DNA from: Pseudoalteromonas luteoviolacea H33-S
Lineage (GTDB): Bacteria > Pseudomonadota > Gammaproteobacteria > Enterobacterales > Alteromonadaceae
Direction of reading: 5' to 3'
Assembly: GCF_001625695.1 (NCBI RefSeq)
Contig: NZ_AUXY01000080.1
Location: forward strand, 62,001-126,000
DNA length: 64,000 bases
The position numbers and the translations under genes were made by a program. Every line of letters begins with the position of its first letter. Position 1 is the first letter of the stretch. A model generated the notes under the pieces. The model did not search any database, was not told the origin of the DNA, and saw only the letters and a program-made list of their open reading frames with translations. Shown here piece by piece: positions 1 to 9,485 of the stretch.

Positions 1-2447
1 TATTGGGAAATCGTACGATCGCTAGAAAAAGTGCCACTAGCTGCTGTATTTAAAATACTCATACGATTCCACAATGTCTTATTCGTATAACTTTGCGCAG
101 CCCGCTTTTGGGCATCAAAATAACTTTCAAAATCCTGTGCAACTAACCAAGGGTCATTCGGGCTAGTTATAGATGCAATAATGTCGTTGAATAGATTGGG
201 TTCAAAGAGGTTAAAGTGACCACTTTCAAGTAGTTTCATGGCATTTTTTAAGGGTTCAAATCCGTTGATAATACTTGTTGGGTCATAATGCTGCCTCACT
301 TGGCAGGCCTGTTCTGCTGTAACGCCAAACAAGAAAAAGTTGTCATCCCCAACCTGCTCCCTAATTTCTATATTTGCGCCATCTAGCGTCCCAATTGTCA
401 CAGCACCATTCATCATGAACTTCATGTTGCCTGTACCACTGGCTTCTTTACCCGCAGTTGATATTTGCTGCGAAAGATCCGTAGCAGCGCAAATCGTTTC
501 CATCGCTGTGACATTATAATTTGGTAAAAAAGCAACTCTTAAATATGGTTTAGCTGCATTGTCTTTATTGACGACATTAGCCACATTATTAATTAGCTTG
601 ATAATCAATTTGGCCATGTAATATCCAGGAGCCGCCTTACCACCAAACAATACGCATCTAGGTACCATATCTTTCACGTCACCTCTGCGGATCTGATCGT
701 ATAACGCAATGACATGTAAAATATTTAATAGTTGCCTTTTGTACTCATGAATACGCTTTACTTGCACATCAAATATCATGCTTGTATCAAACTCTACATT
801 ACATCGCGCTTTAACCAGCTCAGCTAACTTATCTTTGTTACTTTCTTTAACTTTTTGCCACTGTGTGTGAAATGCAGGTTTGTCATAGTATCTTCTGATG
901 GCACTGATCTCTGAAAAATCCGCTTGCCACCCCTCTCCTATTTTATCCGTGATCAGGTCAGCTAAATCAGGATTGCAATGGGCAAGCCACCTTCTTGGTG
1001 TCACACCGTTAGTCTTATTGTTAAACTTGTTAGGCCACAGATTATAAAAGGTGTTAAACAGTCCTGATTTAAGCAGCTCTGTGTGCAAAGCGGCCACGCC
1101 ATTGACTGAAAAACTGCCTACAATTGCTAGATAAGCCATTCTGATTTGAGGTTCAGGACCCTCTTCGATTAAAGAAAGTTGCCTTTGCTTTTCTACATCT
1201 CCTGGCCACATGAGTGCAACCTCAGCTAAGAAACGCGCATTAATCTCAAAAATGATTTCCATCACTCTTGGCAACAAACGACTGAACAAAGGCACCGACC
1301 ATTTTTCTAACGCTTCAGGTAGCAAGGTATGATTGGTATATGCCATTGTTGATGTAGTGATTTTCCAAGCATCATCCCACTCCATTTCATGCTCATCCAG
1401 TAACAAACGCATAAGTTCAGCAACCGCAACACTTGGGTGTGTATCGTTAAGTTGAAAAACGTGATACTGAGCAAAGTCGCTAAAATCACTACCATGCTGT
1501 TCTGCCCACTGATGGAGAATATCTTGTAAACTGGCACTAGATAAAAAGTATTGCTGGCGAAGCCTCAATTCTTTCCCGTTTTCACTGGCATCATTAGGGT
1601 AAAGCACCATGGTAATTTGCTCAGCAAGGTTTTTCTTAGCAACGGCTTCTGAGTAACTGCCAGCATTGAATTCTTTGAGATTAAATTCATCTGTTGCTTC
1701 TGACTTCCATAATCTAAGCGTATTTACAACGCCATTACGATAGCCAGGGATAGGAACATCAAAAGGAACTGCTAACACATCCTGAGAATTCACCCACTGA
1801 TGATGGATCCGGCCATGCTTATCGGTATGTGTTTCGACATTACCGAAGAACTTAACAATCTTCGCTTGCTCAGGCGCGCTTAACTCCCAAGGGTGACCTT
1901 CACGTAACCATTTATCAGGCTGCTCTATTTGCACGCCATGCTCAATTGATTGATTGAACATCCCATACTCATAACGAATACCGTATCCAACCACAGGTAA
2001 AGCTAATGATGCACAACTATCTAAAAAACAGGCTGCAAGCCGACCTAAACCGCCATTACCCAATCCGGCATCATGCTCAGCAGACTCAAGCTCCTCAAGA
2101 TTTGTTCCATATTCTTTAAGTGCAGATTTCACTTGTTCTTCAAGATCTAAATTCAAAATCGCATTGCCAAGGGCACGCCCCATTAAAAACTCTAAGGACA
2201 AGTACGCTGCTTTTTTAGTCTTTTGCTGTGATAAATGCTGGTTTGTTGCACGGCAACGGGCTACTAATCTGTCTCTGATTGTCAATGCTAGCGCTTGAAA
2301 TAAATAATGCTTTGATTCCCCAACCCGATCACGACCAAGGGTATAATAGAAATGTCGATTCAAATCATCTGCTAATGCGCTCTCATTGAGTTTTGGCGCA
2401 TCTTGCCAGTGCTTAACAACACACACATTAGACTTTTTTTCAGCCAT
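1..2447 (-). CDS. glgP: Glycogen/starch phosphorylase (3' end cut by window edge)
   Basis: Glycogen phosphorylase releases glucose-1-phosphate from the non-reducing ends of cytoplasmic glycogen or maltodextrin. I translated it from the ATG at 2447. The N-terminal half has AYLSLEFLMGRALGNA and DAGLGNGGLGRLAACF, and the pyridoxal-phosphate site GTGNMKF lies near residue 675; these are hallmarks of the family. 815 codons are visible and the last residues read SSDRTISQ, which normally lies about ten residues from the C-terminus, so only a short tail is missing. The ATG overlaps the end of glgX by 8 bp, so it is the last visible gene of a translationally coupled leftward operon. malP is the alternative name; the glg neighbours favour glgP. 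Confidence 0.95.
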   Translation of the reverse strand, partial: MAEKKSNVCVVKHWQDAPKLNESALADDLNRHFYYTLGRDRVGESKHYLFQALALTIRDRLVARCRATNQHLSQQKTKKAAYLSLEFLMGRALGNAILNLDLEEQVKSALKEYGTNLEELESAEHDAGLGNGGLGRLAACFLDSCASLALPVVGYGIRYEYGMFNQSIEHGVQIEQPDKWLREGHPWELSAPEQAKIVKFFGNVETHTDKHGRIHHQWVNSQDVLAVPFDVPIPGYRNGVVNTLRLWKSEATDEFNLKEFNAGSYSEAVAKKNLAEQITMVLYPNDASENGKELRLRQQYFLSSASLQDILHQWAEQHGSDFSDFAQYHVFQLNDTHPSVAVAELMRLLLDEHEMEWDDAWKITTSTMAYTNHTLLPEALEKWSVPLFSRLLPRVMEIIFEINARFLAEVALMWPGDVEKQRQLSLIEEGPEPQIRMAYLAIVGSFSVNGVAALHTELLKSGLFNTFYNLWPNKFNNKTNGVTPRRWLAHCNPDLADLITDKIGEGWQADFSEISAIRRYYDKPAFHTQWQKVKESNKDKLAELVKARCNVEFDTSMIFDVQVKRIHEYKRQLLNILHVIALYDQIRRGDVKDMVPRCVLFGGKAAPGYYMAKLIIKLINNVANVVNKDNAAKPYLRVAFLPNYNVTAMETICAATDLSQQISTAGKEASGTGNMKFMMNGAVTIGTLDGANIEIREQVGDDNFFLFGVTAEQACQVRQHYDPTSIINGFEPLKNAMKLLESGHFNLFEPNLFNDIIASITSPNDPWLVAQDFESYFDAQKRAAQSYTNKTLWNRMSILNTAASGTFSSDRTISQ

Positions 2448-4491
2448 TCGTGTTTTCCTCTAAGTTTGACATAAGTACCCAAGCACTTTGTCCTGTGAGA
2501 CAAAAAGAGATAGGAAGTACGTCGCTGTCACTTGCTTGCTCTGACGTAAACATACATTCCCAATTACTAGAAAACGGTGGAGTTGGCAGCGAAATAGATA
2601 AACGCTCGGTGTCTGCATTTAAAATCACCATGACAGCTTTTGAAATAAGCTTGTCTGCGAGAATATACATGAGCGTTTTATTCCCTTCATCATGCCAATC
2701 ATGTTCGCTCATCGGGCGTGTTTCTTTATTTAACCACTCGACCGAAAACCGCTCATCGTCAGCATGAACAAAAAAAGGATGTTGAAAAACACTTAATTCA
2801 TTTCTCAACTTCATCAACTCAGAAATAGATCTAATGAGTGTTTGATTGCCTTCGTATTCAGACCAATTTAACCAACTTACTTCGTTATCTTGGCAATAAG
2901 CATTATTGTTCCCGGCTTGGCTATGCTTCAACTCTGTACCTGCTGCTATCATCGGCACTCCCTTTGACATGAACAAAGTTATCAGCGCATTAGTTTGCAT
3001 CTTGTGGCGTAACTGGACGACTTCTGAGTTATCTACATCACCTTCAAAGCCACAGTTAAAAGAATAGTTTTCACTATGGCCATCTCGGTTATTCTCACCA
3101 TTAGCCTCATTATGCTTTTGCTCATAGCTCACCCAGTCAGCCAAACTATATCCATCGTGACTGGTCAAAAAGTTAATTGAATTGAGTGGACCGCGTTGAT
3201 TATGCTCAAACAAGTCATTGGAGCCATGGATGCGTTTAGCAAGCTCTGGCAAAGTCCCACTGTCCCCTCGCCAAAATCGCCTTACAATATCTCTATATTT
3301 GTCGTTCCACTCTCGCCAAGGTGAAGGGAAAGCACCGAGTTGATACCCGCCAGGCCCTACATCCCATGGCTCTGCGATTAATTTTACAGAGGACAAAACA
3401 GGATCTTGCAACACTGCTTGAAAAAATGCGTGACGGCAAGAGAAACCCTCTACCGTGCGACCAAGTATGGTCGCTAAATCAAACCTAAACCCGTCCACTC
3501 CCATCACTTCTACCCAATATCTCAGGCTATCCATAATGAGTTTTAATGTGATCGGGTCGTCAATATTCACCGTGTTACCACAACCTGTATCATTGATGTA
3601 AACTGATTCTGGTGAATTTATCGTTCTATAATAACCGTTATTATTCAACCCCTTAAATGACAACATTGGGCCATCGATGCCGCCTTCTGCAGTGTGGTTG
3701 TACACAACATCTATAATCACTTCGATTTTATGTTCATGAAACTGGCGAACCATATCTACAAATTCAGTCATATCACCGTTCACGCAATATGCTTTGTGCG
3801 GAACAAAAAAGCTTAGGGTGTTATACCCCCAATAATTTTGTAGTCCTTTCGTCGTTAAAAACTGCTCACTCACAAATGCATGCACTGGCAGCAGCTCTAT
3901 GGCTGTGACACCCAAAGATTTTAGGTGCAGTAAAAATGCAGGGTCAGTCAATGCAGCAAACTTCCCCACTTTAGATTTATCAATCTGTGGGTGAAGTTGC
4001 GTAGCCCCCTTCACATGACACTCGTAAATAAACGTATCTTGCCACGGTGTATTGGGCTTTTCCCCTGTGTAAGCTTGTTCTTTGGCAACTTTACATTTAG
4101 GCATATCAATGGCGTTATCTAAGCTATTAAACTCACCTACAGGCAGATGGCAATAATGCCTTTCACTCCATGTAAAGTCCCCACTAAAATCTTTCGCATA
4201 CGGGTCTAAAAGTAATTTATTGACGTTAAAGAAGTGGCCATCCAAATGATTGTATTTGCCATCCGCTCGATAACCGTATAGTGCACCAGTAGCGAGTGAG
4301 TCAACAAAAATACTCCATACCCCGCCCTCATGACTATGCATCTCAAGACGGTTTTTTTCACACCGTCCAAACCCGTCAAACAAACACAAATAAACCTTCT
4401 CTGCATTAGGGGCGTAGACGGCAAAATTAACACCTTTGTCTGTTACCGTGCTGCCTAATGGGTAAGTACTGCCTTGTCGGGAGCTAATCAT
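2440..4491 (-). CDS. glgX: Glycogen debranching enzyme GlgX
   Basis: This 683-residue GH13 protein is an isoamylase-type debranching enzyme that hydrolyses alpha-1,6 branches left after phosphorylase trimming. An N-terminal CBM48-like domain (about residues 9-95) precedes the catalytic barrel. The barrel has VIIDVVYNHTAEGG, GFRFDLA (nucleophile Asp near 338), LIAEPWDVG (acid/base Glu near 373) and FLTSHDGYSL. Length matches E. coli GlgX (about 657). It starts 2 bp after glgB and overlaps glgP by 8 bp, so the three are almost certainly cotranscribed. Debranching of phosphorylase limit dextrin fits a glycogen-breakdown role beside glgP. Confidence 0.95.
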   Translation of the reverse strand: MISSRQGSTYPLGSTVTDKGVNFAVYAPNAEKVYLCLFDGFGRCEKNRLEMHSHEGGVWSIFVDSLATGALYGYRADGKYNHLDGHFFNVNKLLLDPYAKDFSGDFTWSERHYCHLPVGEFNSLDNAIDMPKCKVAKEQAYTGEKPNTPWQDTFIYECHVKGATQLHPQIDKSKVGKFAALTDPAFLLHLKSLGVTAIELLPVHAFVSEQFLTTKGLQNYWGYNTLSFFVPHKAYCVNGDMTEFVDMVRQFHEHKIEVIIDVVYNHTAEGGIDGPMLSFKGLNNNGYYRTINSPESVYINDTGCGNTVNIDDPITLKLIMDSLRYWVEVMGVDGFRFDLATILGRTVEGFSCRHAFFQAVLQDPVLSSVKLIAEPWDVGPGGYQLGAFPSPWREWNDKYRDIVRRFWRGDSGTLPELAKRIHGSNDLFEHNQRGPLNSINFLTSHDGYSLADWVSYEQKHNEANGENNRDGHSENYSFNCGFEGDVDNSEVVQLRHKMQTNALITLFMSKGVPMIAAGTELKHSQAGNNNAYCQDNEVSWLNWSEYEGNQTLIRSISELMKLRNELSVFQHPFFVHADDERFSVEWLNKETRPMSEHDWHDEGNKTLMYILADKLISKAVMVILNADTERLSISLPTPPFSSNWECMFTSEQASDSDVLPISFCLTGQSAWVLMSNLEENTNG

Positions 4492-4493
4492 GT

Positions 4494-6731
4494 TTATGCC
4501 GATATATATTTTAAATAAACAGTACTTAATGGTGGTATCGTAATTTCAATACTGTTATCTAATCCGTGACATGCCACAGCTTTACTCTGAACAAGTTGCT
4601 GCTTGTGTGCGACAACTTGAACGCCACTGCCGTAAAATTGCTTGTCATCAGAATTGAAAACGACTTGATACGCGCCTTCTTTGGGTACTCCTAACCTGAA
4701 ATGATGAAATACTTGTGGTGTAAAATGGCTGACAACAATCAAAAGCTCAGATTGCTTTTTACCAAATCGAACAAAGCTCAGAATTGATTGCTCAGCGTTA
4801 TCACAATCAATCCACCTAAAGCCAGCAGGTGAACCATCGACTTCATATAAAGAGGGAGTTGAATGGTAGACTGAATTCAGCGCTTTAACGGACTCATAAA
4901 CACCTGTGTGGGCTTCACTTTCTAATAATGACCAGTCTAATTGCTTGTTATGATCCCACTCATCTCGAGGTGCTAACTCACTGCCCATAAACAGTAGTTT
5001 TTTACCTGGGTGAGCAAACATAAACCCATAATAAGCGCGCAAATTAGCAAATTGCTGCCAGTCATCCCCAGGCATTTTACTTAAAAGAGACCCTTTTCCA
5101 TGCACAACCTCATCATGGCTTAAAGGTAAAATATAATTTTCTGAAAAGGCGTAAGCCATGGAAAACGTCATTTCATGATGATGAAACTTTCTATGAATTG
5201 GATCTCGTTGCATAAAGCCCAAGCTGTCATTCATCCAGCCCATGTTCCATTTATAGCCAAACCCTAATCCACCATGGTCTACACTTTGTGTCACCCCAGG
5301 CCAAGCTGTAGATTCTTCTGCAACCATCATGGCATGCGGTGCATTTTTGTAGCAAACAGCATTACTTCTCTGTAAGCAATCTATGGCGCCAATATTTTCT
5401 CTACCACCGTACTTATTAGCTATCCATTCCCCGTCTTTTCTCGAGTAATCGAGATAAAGCATAGAAGCGACAGCATCCACTCTTAGGCCATCTAATTGGA
5501 ACTCTGACACCCAGTAATTCGCATTAGAAAGTAAATAACTCTTCACCTCTGGCCTATCATAGTTAAAAACGCAAGTGTTCCAGTCTGGATGAAATCCTTG
5601 GCGCTTGTCTGCATGTTCATATAAATGTGTACCATCAAACCGATTTAAACCGTGAGGGTCCGTCGGGAAATGACCTGGCACCCAATCTAGCAACAAACCA
5701 ATCTCGTATTTATGACACACTTCACTGAAATATAAAAAATCGTCTACAGAACCAAAGCGACTGGATGGGGCAAAAAGGCCTACGGGTTGATACCCCCAAG
5801 AACCATCAAAGGGGAATTCGCTAATTGGCATTAATTGAATATGCGAAAAGCCTAAATCTTTTACGTAAGGTACAAGATCATCTGCTAACTCTCGATAAGT
5901 TAAATATCGATTTTGCTCACCGACTCTTCGTTTCCAAGAGCCCAAATGCACTTCGTATATAGAAATAGGTGACTCTACATGATTTCGCTTCATCCGCCTT
6001 TCATACATTTCCTCATCATAAATTGGCGCTTGAAATGTCTGCTGCAAAACACTTGCAGTGCCGGGCGCTTGTTGCATTTTTTTCGCATAAGGGTCTGCTT
6101 TTTCAAGCCTTTCGCCACTCACTGTCGTGATCGCAAACTTATAACTTGTATCTGCTGACAATCCGGGAATAAATAAATCCCAAACACCACTTGCGGGGTG
6201 AAAACGCATATAATGTTGATTAGCTTGCCAAAAGTTAAACTCTCCAATAACAGAGACGCTTTTTGCGTTTGGTGCCCAAACACTAAATTGTACACCTTGA
6301 ACACCTCCGTGCTTTATAAAGCGAGCGCCAAAGTGATCATAGCCATGCTCGAGTGTGCCCTCATTAAACAGGTACATAGCCTGTTCATCCAACGCGCTAG
6401 CAAAACTATACACATCACGAAAGTACAAAGTGCTATCTTCAAATTGTACTTGGAGACGATAATTTTCAGCGCTCAATTCTGCATCAAGTACCACAGTGAA
6501 CAACTGACTGTCATCAAATCGAGTCATATTCGTTAGCGTTTTACCCAAAACAACTGCTACAGATAATGCGCTTGGAATAAAGACCCGTAAAACTGTATAT
6601 GTTTTTGGCCCAACCTTAACTACATGCGGTCCTAAAAAGCTAAACGGATCTGAAAATGAGCCAGCTTGTAACGCAGCCACTTGGTCCGTGTAATCTTCTG
6701 TCATTTCAACATTTTTATTTACGGTATTCAT
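4494..6731 (-). CDS. glgB: 1,4-alpha-glucan branching enzyme GlgB
   Basis: GlgB introduces alpha-1,6 branches into glycogen in the cytoplasm. The 745-residue protein has the long bacterial form: an N-terminal CBM48 tandem (about residues 20-230, including FSVWAPNAKSVSVIGEFN), then a GH13 barrel with DGLRVDAVASMLYLDY (nucleophile Asp near 417), EESTAWPG (acid/base Glu near 473) and LPLSHDEVVHGKGSL, and a C-terminal beta domain. Its ATG overlaps the TGA of malQ in an ATGA arrangement, and glgX follows after 2 bp. Branching and debranching enzymes are thus made from one message. No glgA or glgC is visible; they may lie to the left of the window. Confidence 0.96.
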   Translation of the reverse strand: MNTVNKNVEMTEDYTDQVAALQAGSFSDPFSFLGPHVVKVGPKTYTVLRVFIPSALSVAVVLGKTLTNMTRFDDSQLFTVVLDAELSAENYRLQVQFEDSTLYFRDVYSFASALDEQAMYLFNEGTLEHGYDHFGARFIKHGGVQGVQFSVWAPNAKSVSVIGEFNFWQANQHYMRFHPASGVWDLFIPGLSADTSYKFAITTVSGERLEKADPYAKKMQQAPGTASVLQQTFQAPIYDEEMYERRMKRNHVESPISIYEVHLGSWKRRVGEQNRYLTYRELADDLVPYVKDLGFSHIQLMPISEFPFDGSWGYQPVGLFAPSSRFGSVDDFLYFSEVCHKYEIGLLLDWVPGHFPTDPHGLNRFDGTHLYEHADKRQGFHPDWNTCVFNYDRPEVKSYLLSNANYWVSEFQLDGLRVDAVASMLYLDYSRKDGEWIANKYGGRENIGAIDCLQRSNAVCYKNAPHAMMVAEESTAWPGVTQSVDHGGLGFGYKWNMGWMNDSLGFMQRDPIHRKFHHHEMTFSMAYAFSENYILPLSHDEVVHGKGSLLSKMPGDDWQQFANLRAYYGFMFAHPGKKLLFMGSELAPRDEWDHNKQLDWSLLESEAHTGVYESVKALNSVYHSTPSLYEVDGSPAGFRWIDCDNAEQSILSFVRFGKKQSELLIVVSHFTPQVFHHFRLGVPKEGAYQVVFNSDDKQFYGSGVQVVAHKQQLVQSKAVACHGLDNSIEITIPPLSTVYLKYISA

Positions 6732-8719
6732 TGTTGCTTCCTGATTGCATTGAGTTGTTGAATAAAGTCTTTATGAAGTTCAAATAGCTCAACAAGCTCA
6801 TGATTTAATTTGCGGCGCCAATTTGGGTACTCTGTATTTGTACCAGGTATATTTACAGGGAATTCTTGAAGGTCTAGGTCATCCAATTGAATGGCAAGCA
6901 ATTGACTTGGACTGCTTGCTAATATATGCATGACGGCCTGATATACCTCCTGACTCGAAGCGGTAATTTCTAAATCAGGGAACTCATGCTGATTAATCCA
7001 GCTAATTAACCGCGCTTTTTCAACACCTCTAGCATGTTTTTGATGATGGCGCTGATGCTCATCAATCAATTGATAATCAAATTTAATGTCAATGTCCGCG
7101 GCATTCCACCAGCCGTGAAATGGAGGAACATCATGATTAGCGACCATAATCAGCGCATTTTTCCTCAGTTGTTCACTCGCTTTAAACTCACCATTTTGAT
7201 TTTTCTCAAAATAAAACAGTGTGTTGCCAAAAATTGCTGATTCTTCTAACGCCTGAGTTACCTCTGGCGGTACAACCCCAAGATCTTCACCTATTACAAT
7301 TGAACTATGTAAGTGTGACTCTATCTTTAAAATGGCCAACAAATATTCAAATGGATAATAAACATAACACCCAAGTTCTTGGCCTTCCTTTGCAAAGCAC
7401 CACCACAAACGCCTTAGTGACATTACATGGTCGATACGCAATGCACCAACTTGGTTTAAATTGGACCGAACCAGAGATTTAAAATATGCAAAGTTGTTAT
7501 GCTTTACTTTTATCGGGTTCAGCGCTGGCATTCCCCAATTTTGGCCCTGTTCAGCCCAAGGGTCGGGTGGCGCGCCAATGTTTGCCTGCTCACTAAAGCA
7601 AGCGCGATAACTTTCAAATTCAAGACCACTGCCTGTGCATCCAACAGCCAAATCATTCACTAATCCTATTTCCATTCCTTTAGCAATACATAGTGACTGA
7701 CAACGCTGCAGTTGCTCAGATGCCAACCACTGTAAAAACCACTCAAATTGACTTAGATCCACATCCCCAAGTATTGATCTTTTTTCTTCTATAAAAGCGT
7801 TTAAGGTCGCTTCTTGGCGCGCATCCTGTTGCCAACAGTTATACAGTATTTGAAATAGGGCGTACTTCACATTGGATGTTTGAGTGTAATCAATAAATTT
7901 ACTTGTCACTGAACGTCTATGCCCTAAATCTGCAACAGACGAGAACAGCTCAGCACATGCTTGGCCAACTATTTCTTGGATATCATCTAACGCTATGTAT
8001 AGGGGATTAATTAAGCAGCGATGAGAAGGGCTATAAGGGCTGGCTTCTTCAGGTTTTGCACTGAATAGCAAATGCAATGGATTTAAGAGGACAAAATCCC
8101 CTCCATGTTGGGAAAACAACGCTATTAACTGCTTTAGATCAGCGAAATCACCAATACCATAATTCCTATCGCTTTTCAGAGTATAAAGCTGTAACGACAC
8201 ACCAAGCGGCTTTTTACTGCTGTGGGATACATAGGGGTTATAGCATTGCTTTGGCACTGACCAGAGCTCTGCTACTACTTGACCAAATGCACCCTCTATC
8301 AATAATTCAAGATAGCCAATTGGTAATTTACCCAAATTGACTTCTAACGCAACATATCGATTGCCAGCATGTATATAGTCTCCTACTTCCTCACACTCAG
8401 AAAGCTTAACCGATATATCTATATTTGCCGAAGGTACCTTTATGCTTGCTATTGAGTGCTTTAAAGACTCTGAGACTTTAATTACAAAGCTGCCAGAATC
8501 ACTATCGCTCAACGTCACAGGTTCGACGACTCGTGTCCATGGTGCAATGTCTAATTCAAAATTGAGACGATCAACGGCATGTTGGTCATTAGGCTCAATA
8601 CCACAGCATTCAATGGCAGTTTGCCTCGTTAACGCATCAAAAACGACATGTTCGCCATCATATTTAACGAAGTCATAGCCGATACCATGGAGGTAATATA
8701 GCTGTTGTAGCCCTTCCAT
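6728..8719 (-). CDS. malQ: 4-alpha-glucanotransferase (amylomaltase)
   Basis: MalQ disproportionates maltodextrins, recycling short chains left by phosphorylase and debranching enzyme. It is a GH77 protein of about 663 residues with GALRIDHVMSLRRLWW (nucleophile Asp near 430), VIGEDLGVVPPEV (acid/base Glu near 475) and ANHDVPPFHGWW. The ATG at 8719 is taken as start; an in-frame TTG at 8725, directly abutting the stop of the CBM48 gene, is an alternative adding two residues. No clear Shine-Dalgarno precedes either, which suggests coupling to the upstream gene. The 3' end overlaps glgB by 4 bp. Confidence 0.93.
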   Translation of the reverse strand: MEGLQQLYYLHGIGYDFVKYDGEHVVFDALTRQTAIECCGIEPNDQHAVDRLNFELDIAPWTRVVEPVTLSDSDSGSFVIKVSESLKHSIASIKVPSANIDISVKLSECEEVGDYIHAGNRYVALEVNLGKLPIGYLELLIEGAFGQVVAELWSVPKQCYNPYVSHSSKKPLGVSLQLYTLKSDRNYGIGDFADLKQLIALFSQHGGDFVLLNPLHLLFSAKPEEASPYSPSHRCLINPLYIALDDIQEIVGQACAELFSSVADLGHRRSVTSKFIDYTQTSNVKYALFQILYNCWQQDARQEATLNAFIEEKRSILGDVDLSQFEWFLQWLASEQLQRCQSLCIAKGMEIGLVNDLAVGCTGSGLEFESYRACFSEQANIGAPPDPWAEQGQNWGMPALNPIKVKHNNFAYFKSLVRSNLNQVGALRIDHVMSLRRLWWCFAKEGQELGCYVYYPFEYLLAILKIESHLHSSIVIGEDLGVVPPEVTQALEESAIFGNTLFYFEKNQNGEFKASEQLRKNALIMVANHDVPPFHGWWNAADIDIKFDYQLIDEHQRHHQKHARGVEKARLISWINQHEFPDLEITASSQEVYQAVMHILASSPSQLLAIQLDDLDLQEFPVNIPGTNTEYPNWRRKLNHELVELFELHKDFIQQLNAIRKQQ

Positions 8720-8725
8720 TGGCAA

Positions 8726-9028
8726 CTAAGCCAATCTTTGCGTATCAACAATACTATTTTCGCTACCAAAACCATTGGCAGCGTATCCATCAGCACTGTT
8801 GTCATTGTCCCATTGGTTACCATTTATCAAGTATCGAAAATGGAATTGCTTATCAGTAGGTAGCCTGTGCTTGAGCTTAAAACGCTGCTCTTTTTTATTA
8901 AACCTCATACTAATGGGTTGCCAATCGTTAAATTCTGCAACGAGTTCAACTTTTTTGGCTTCGGGGTGAGAAAATTCAAATGTGATTTCGGCTTCGTTTT
9001 TCGTTTTAAAAAAACGTTTTGTTAACAT
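8726..9028 (-). CDS. Small stand-alone CBM48 (AMPK-beta-like glycogen-binding) protein
   Basis: This 100-residue protein is little more than one carbohydrate-binding module. FEFSHPEAKKVELVAEFNDW followed by FHFRYLINGNQWDNDNSADG is the isoamylase-N/AMPK-beta glycogen-binding pattern, with the aromatic residues expected at the sugar face. There is no signal peptide or catalytic domain. The ATG at 9028 is preferred because GGAG lies 8 bases upstream; an in-frame start at 9070 would add 14 residues with no family counterpart. It is the first gene of the malQ-glgB-glgX-glgP operon, with malQ starting within a few bases of its stop. A role as a glycogen-targeting or regulatory subunit is inference. 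Confidence 0.85.
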   Translation of the reverse strand: MLTKRFFKTKNEAEITFEFSHPEAKKVELVAEFNDWQPISMRFNKKEQRFKLKHRLPTDKQFHFRYLINGNQWDNDNSADGYAANGFGSENSIVDTQRLA

Positions 9029-9485
9029 TTTTGGCTCCAAAAACCTAACTTGGTTGGTGTTCCTTGCCACAAAACTATGTCGTATAATGTATGATTACGC
9101 GAACATATTTTGTGAGAATAGTTTAGTACATAAATATAAACTTGTACGCCTCACAACGGTGCAATACAGCATACCTTTGCACCAGAAAAGTACATTTTTG
9201 GACAGAAAGCCCTTTGGTAATTAATGCCCAACACTGGTGAGCAATTATTAGGCCAATGACATAAAAAAGTAGATAAGAATCATTATCGTGTAAAGTGAAT
9301 TATATTGATAATTGATCTTGCTCAGAGAAGTGTAAATGATTGTCCCTAAATTGAATTGAAATAATTTTGATAATTGCACTTGTGAATAAAAGCGTGTAAA
9401 AGGTTGTCATCCCTGAAGTCAAATTGATGTATACTACAGGAACATGAAGGATCCGGTTTTCGGTTAATTTTGGATTGTCTCAATC
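9029..9485. other. Divergent regulatory region between the glycogen operon and the GGDEF/EAL gene
   Basis: This 457-bp AT-rich stretch has no convincing gene. It must hold the leftward promoter of the glycogen operon and the rightward promoter of the GGDEF/EAL gene. TATACT at 9430-9435 is the best rightward -10 candidate. An imperfect tandem repeat occupies about 9296-9414 (separate entry). I cannot identify a MalT, MalR or cAMP-CRP site with confidence. Confidence 0.6.
9296..9414. repeat. Imperfect tandem repeat, period 62-64 bp, upstream of the GGDEF/EAL gene
   Basis: Two diverged copies lie in tandem. TGATAATTG occurs at 9306 and again at 9368. GTGTAAA follows at 9330 and 9394, and TTGTC with a nearby CCCT follows at 9340 and 9404. 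The offset grows from 62 to 64 bp through a small indel. A third GTGTAAA lies at 9288. The copies end within 80 bp of the start codon at 9486, so they may be repeated regulator-binding sites. No known operator is recognised. Confidence 0.55.

Noticed and set aside
2450..2767. Plus-strand open frame opposite glgX
   Set aside because: It is antisense to the conserved GlgX C-terminus and has no ribosome site; it is a shadow frame.
9272..9287. GATAA-GAATCA-TTATC as a Fur box
   Set aside because: It resembles part of a Fur box, but the arms are only 5 bp and no iron-related gene is nearby; AT-rich chance is likely.
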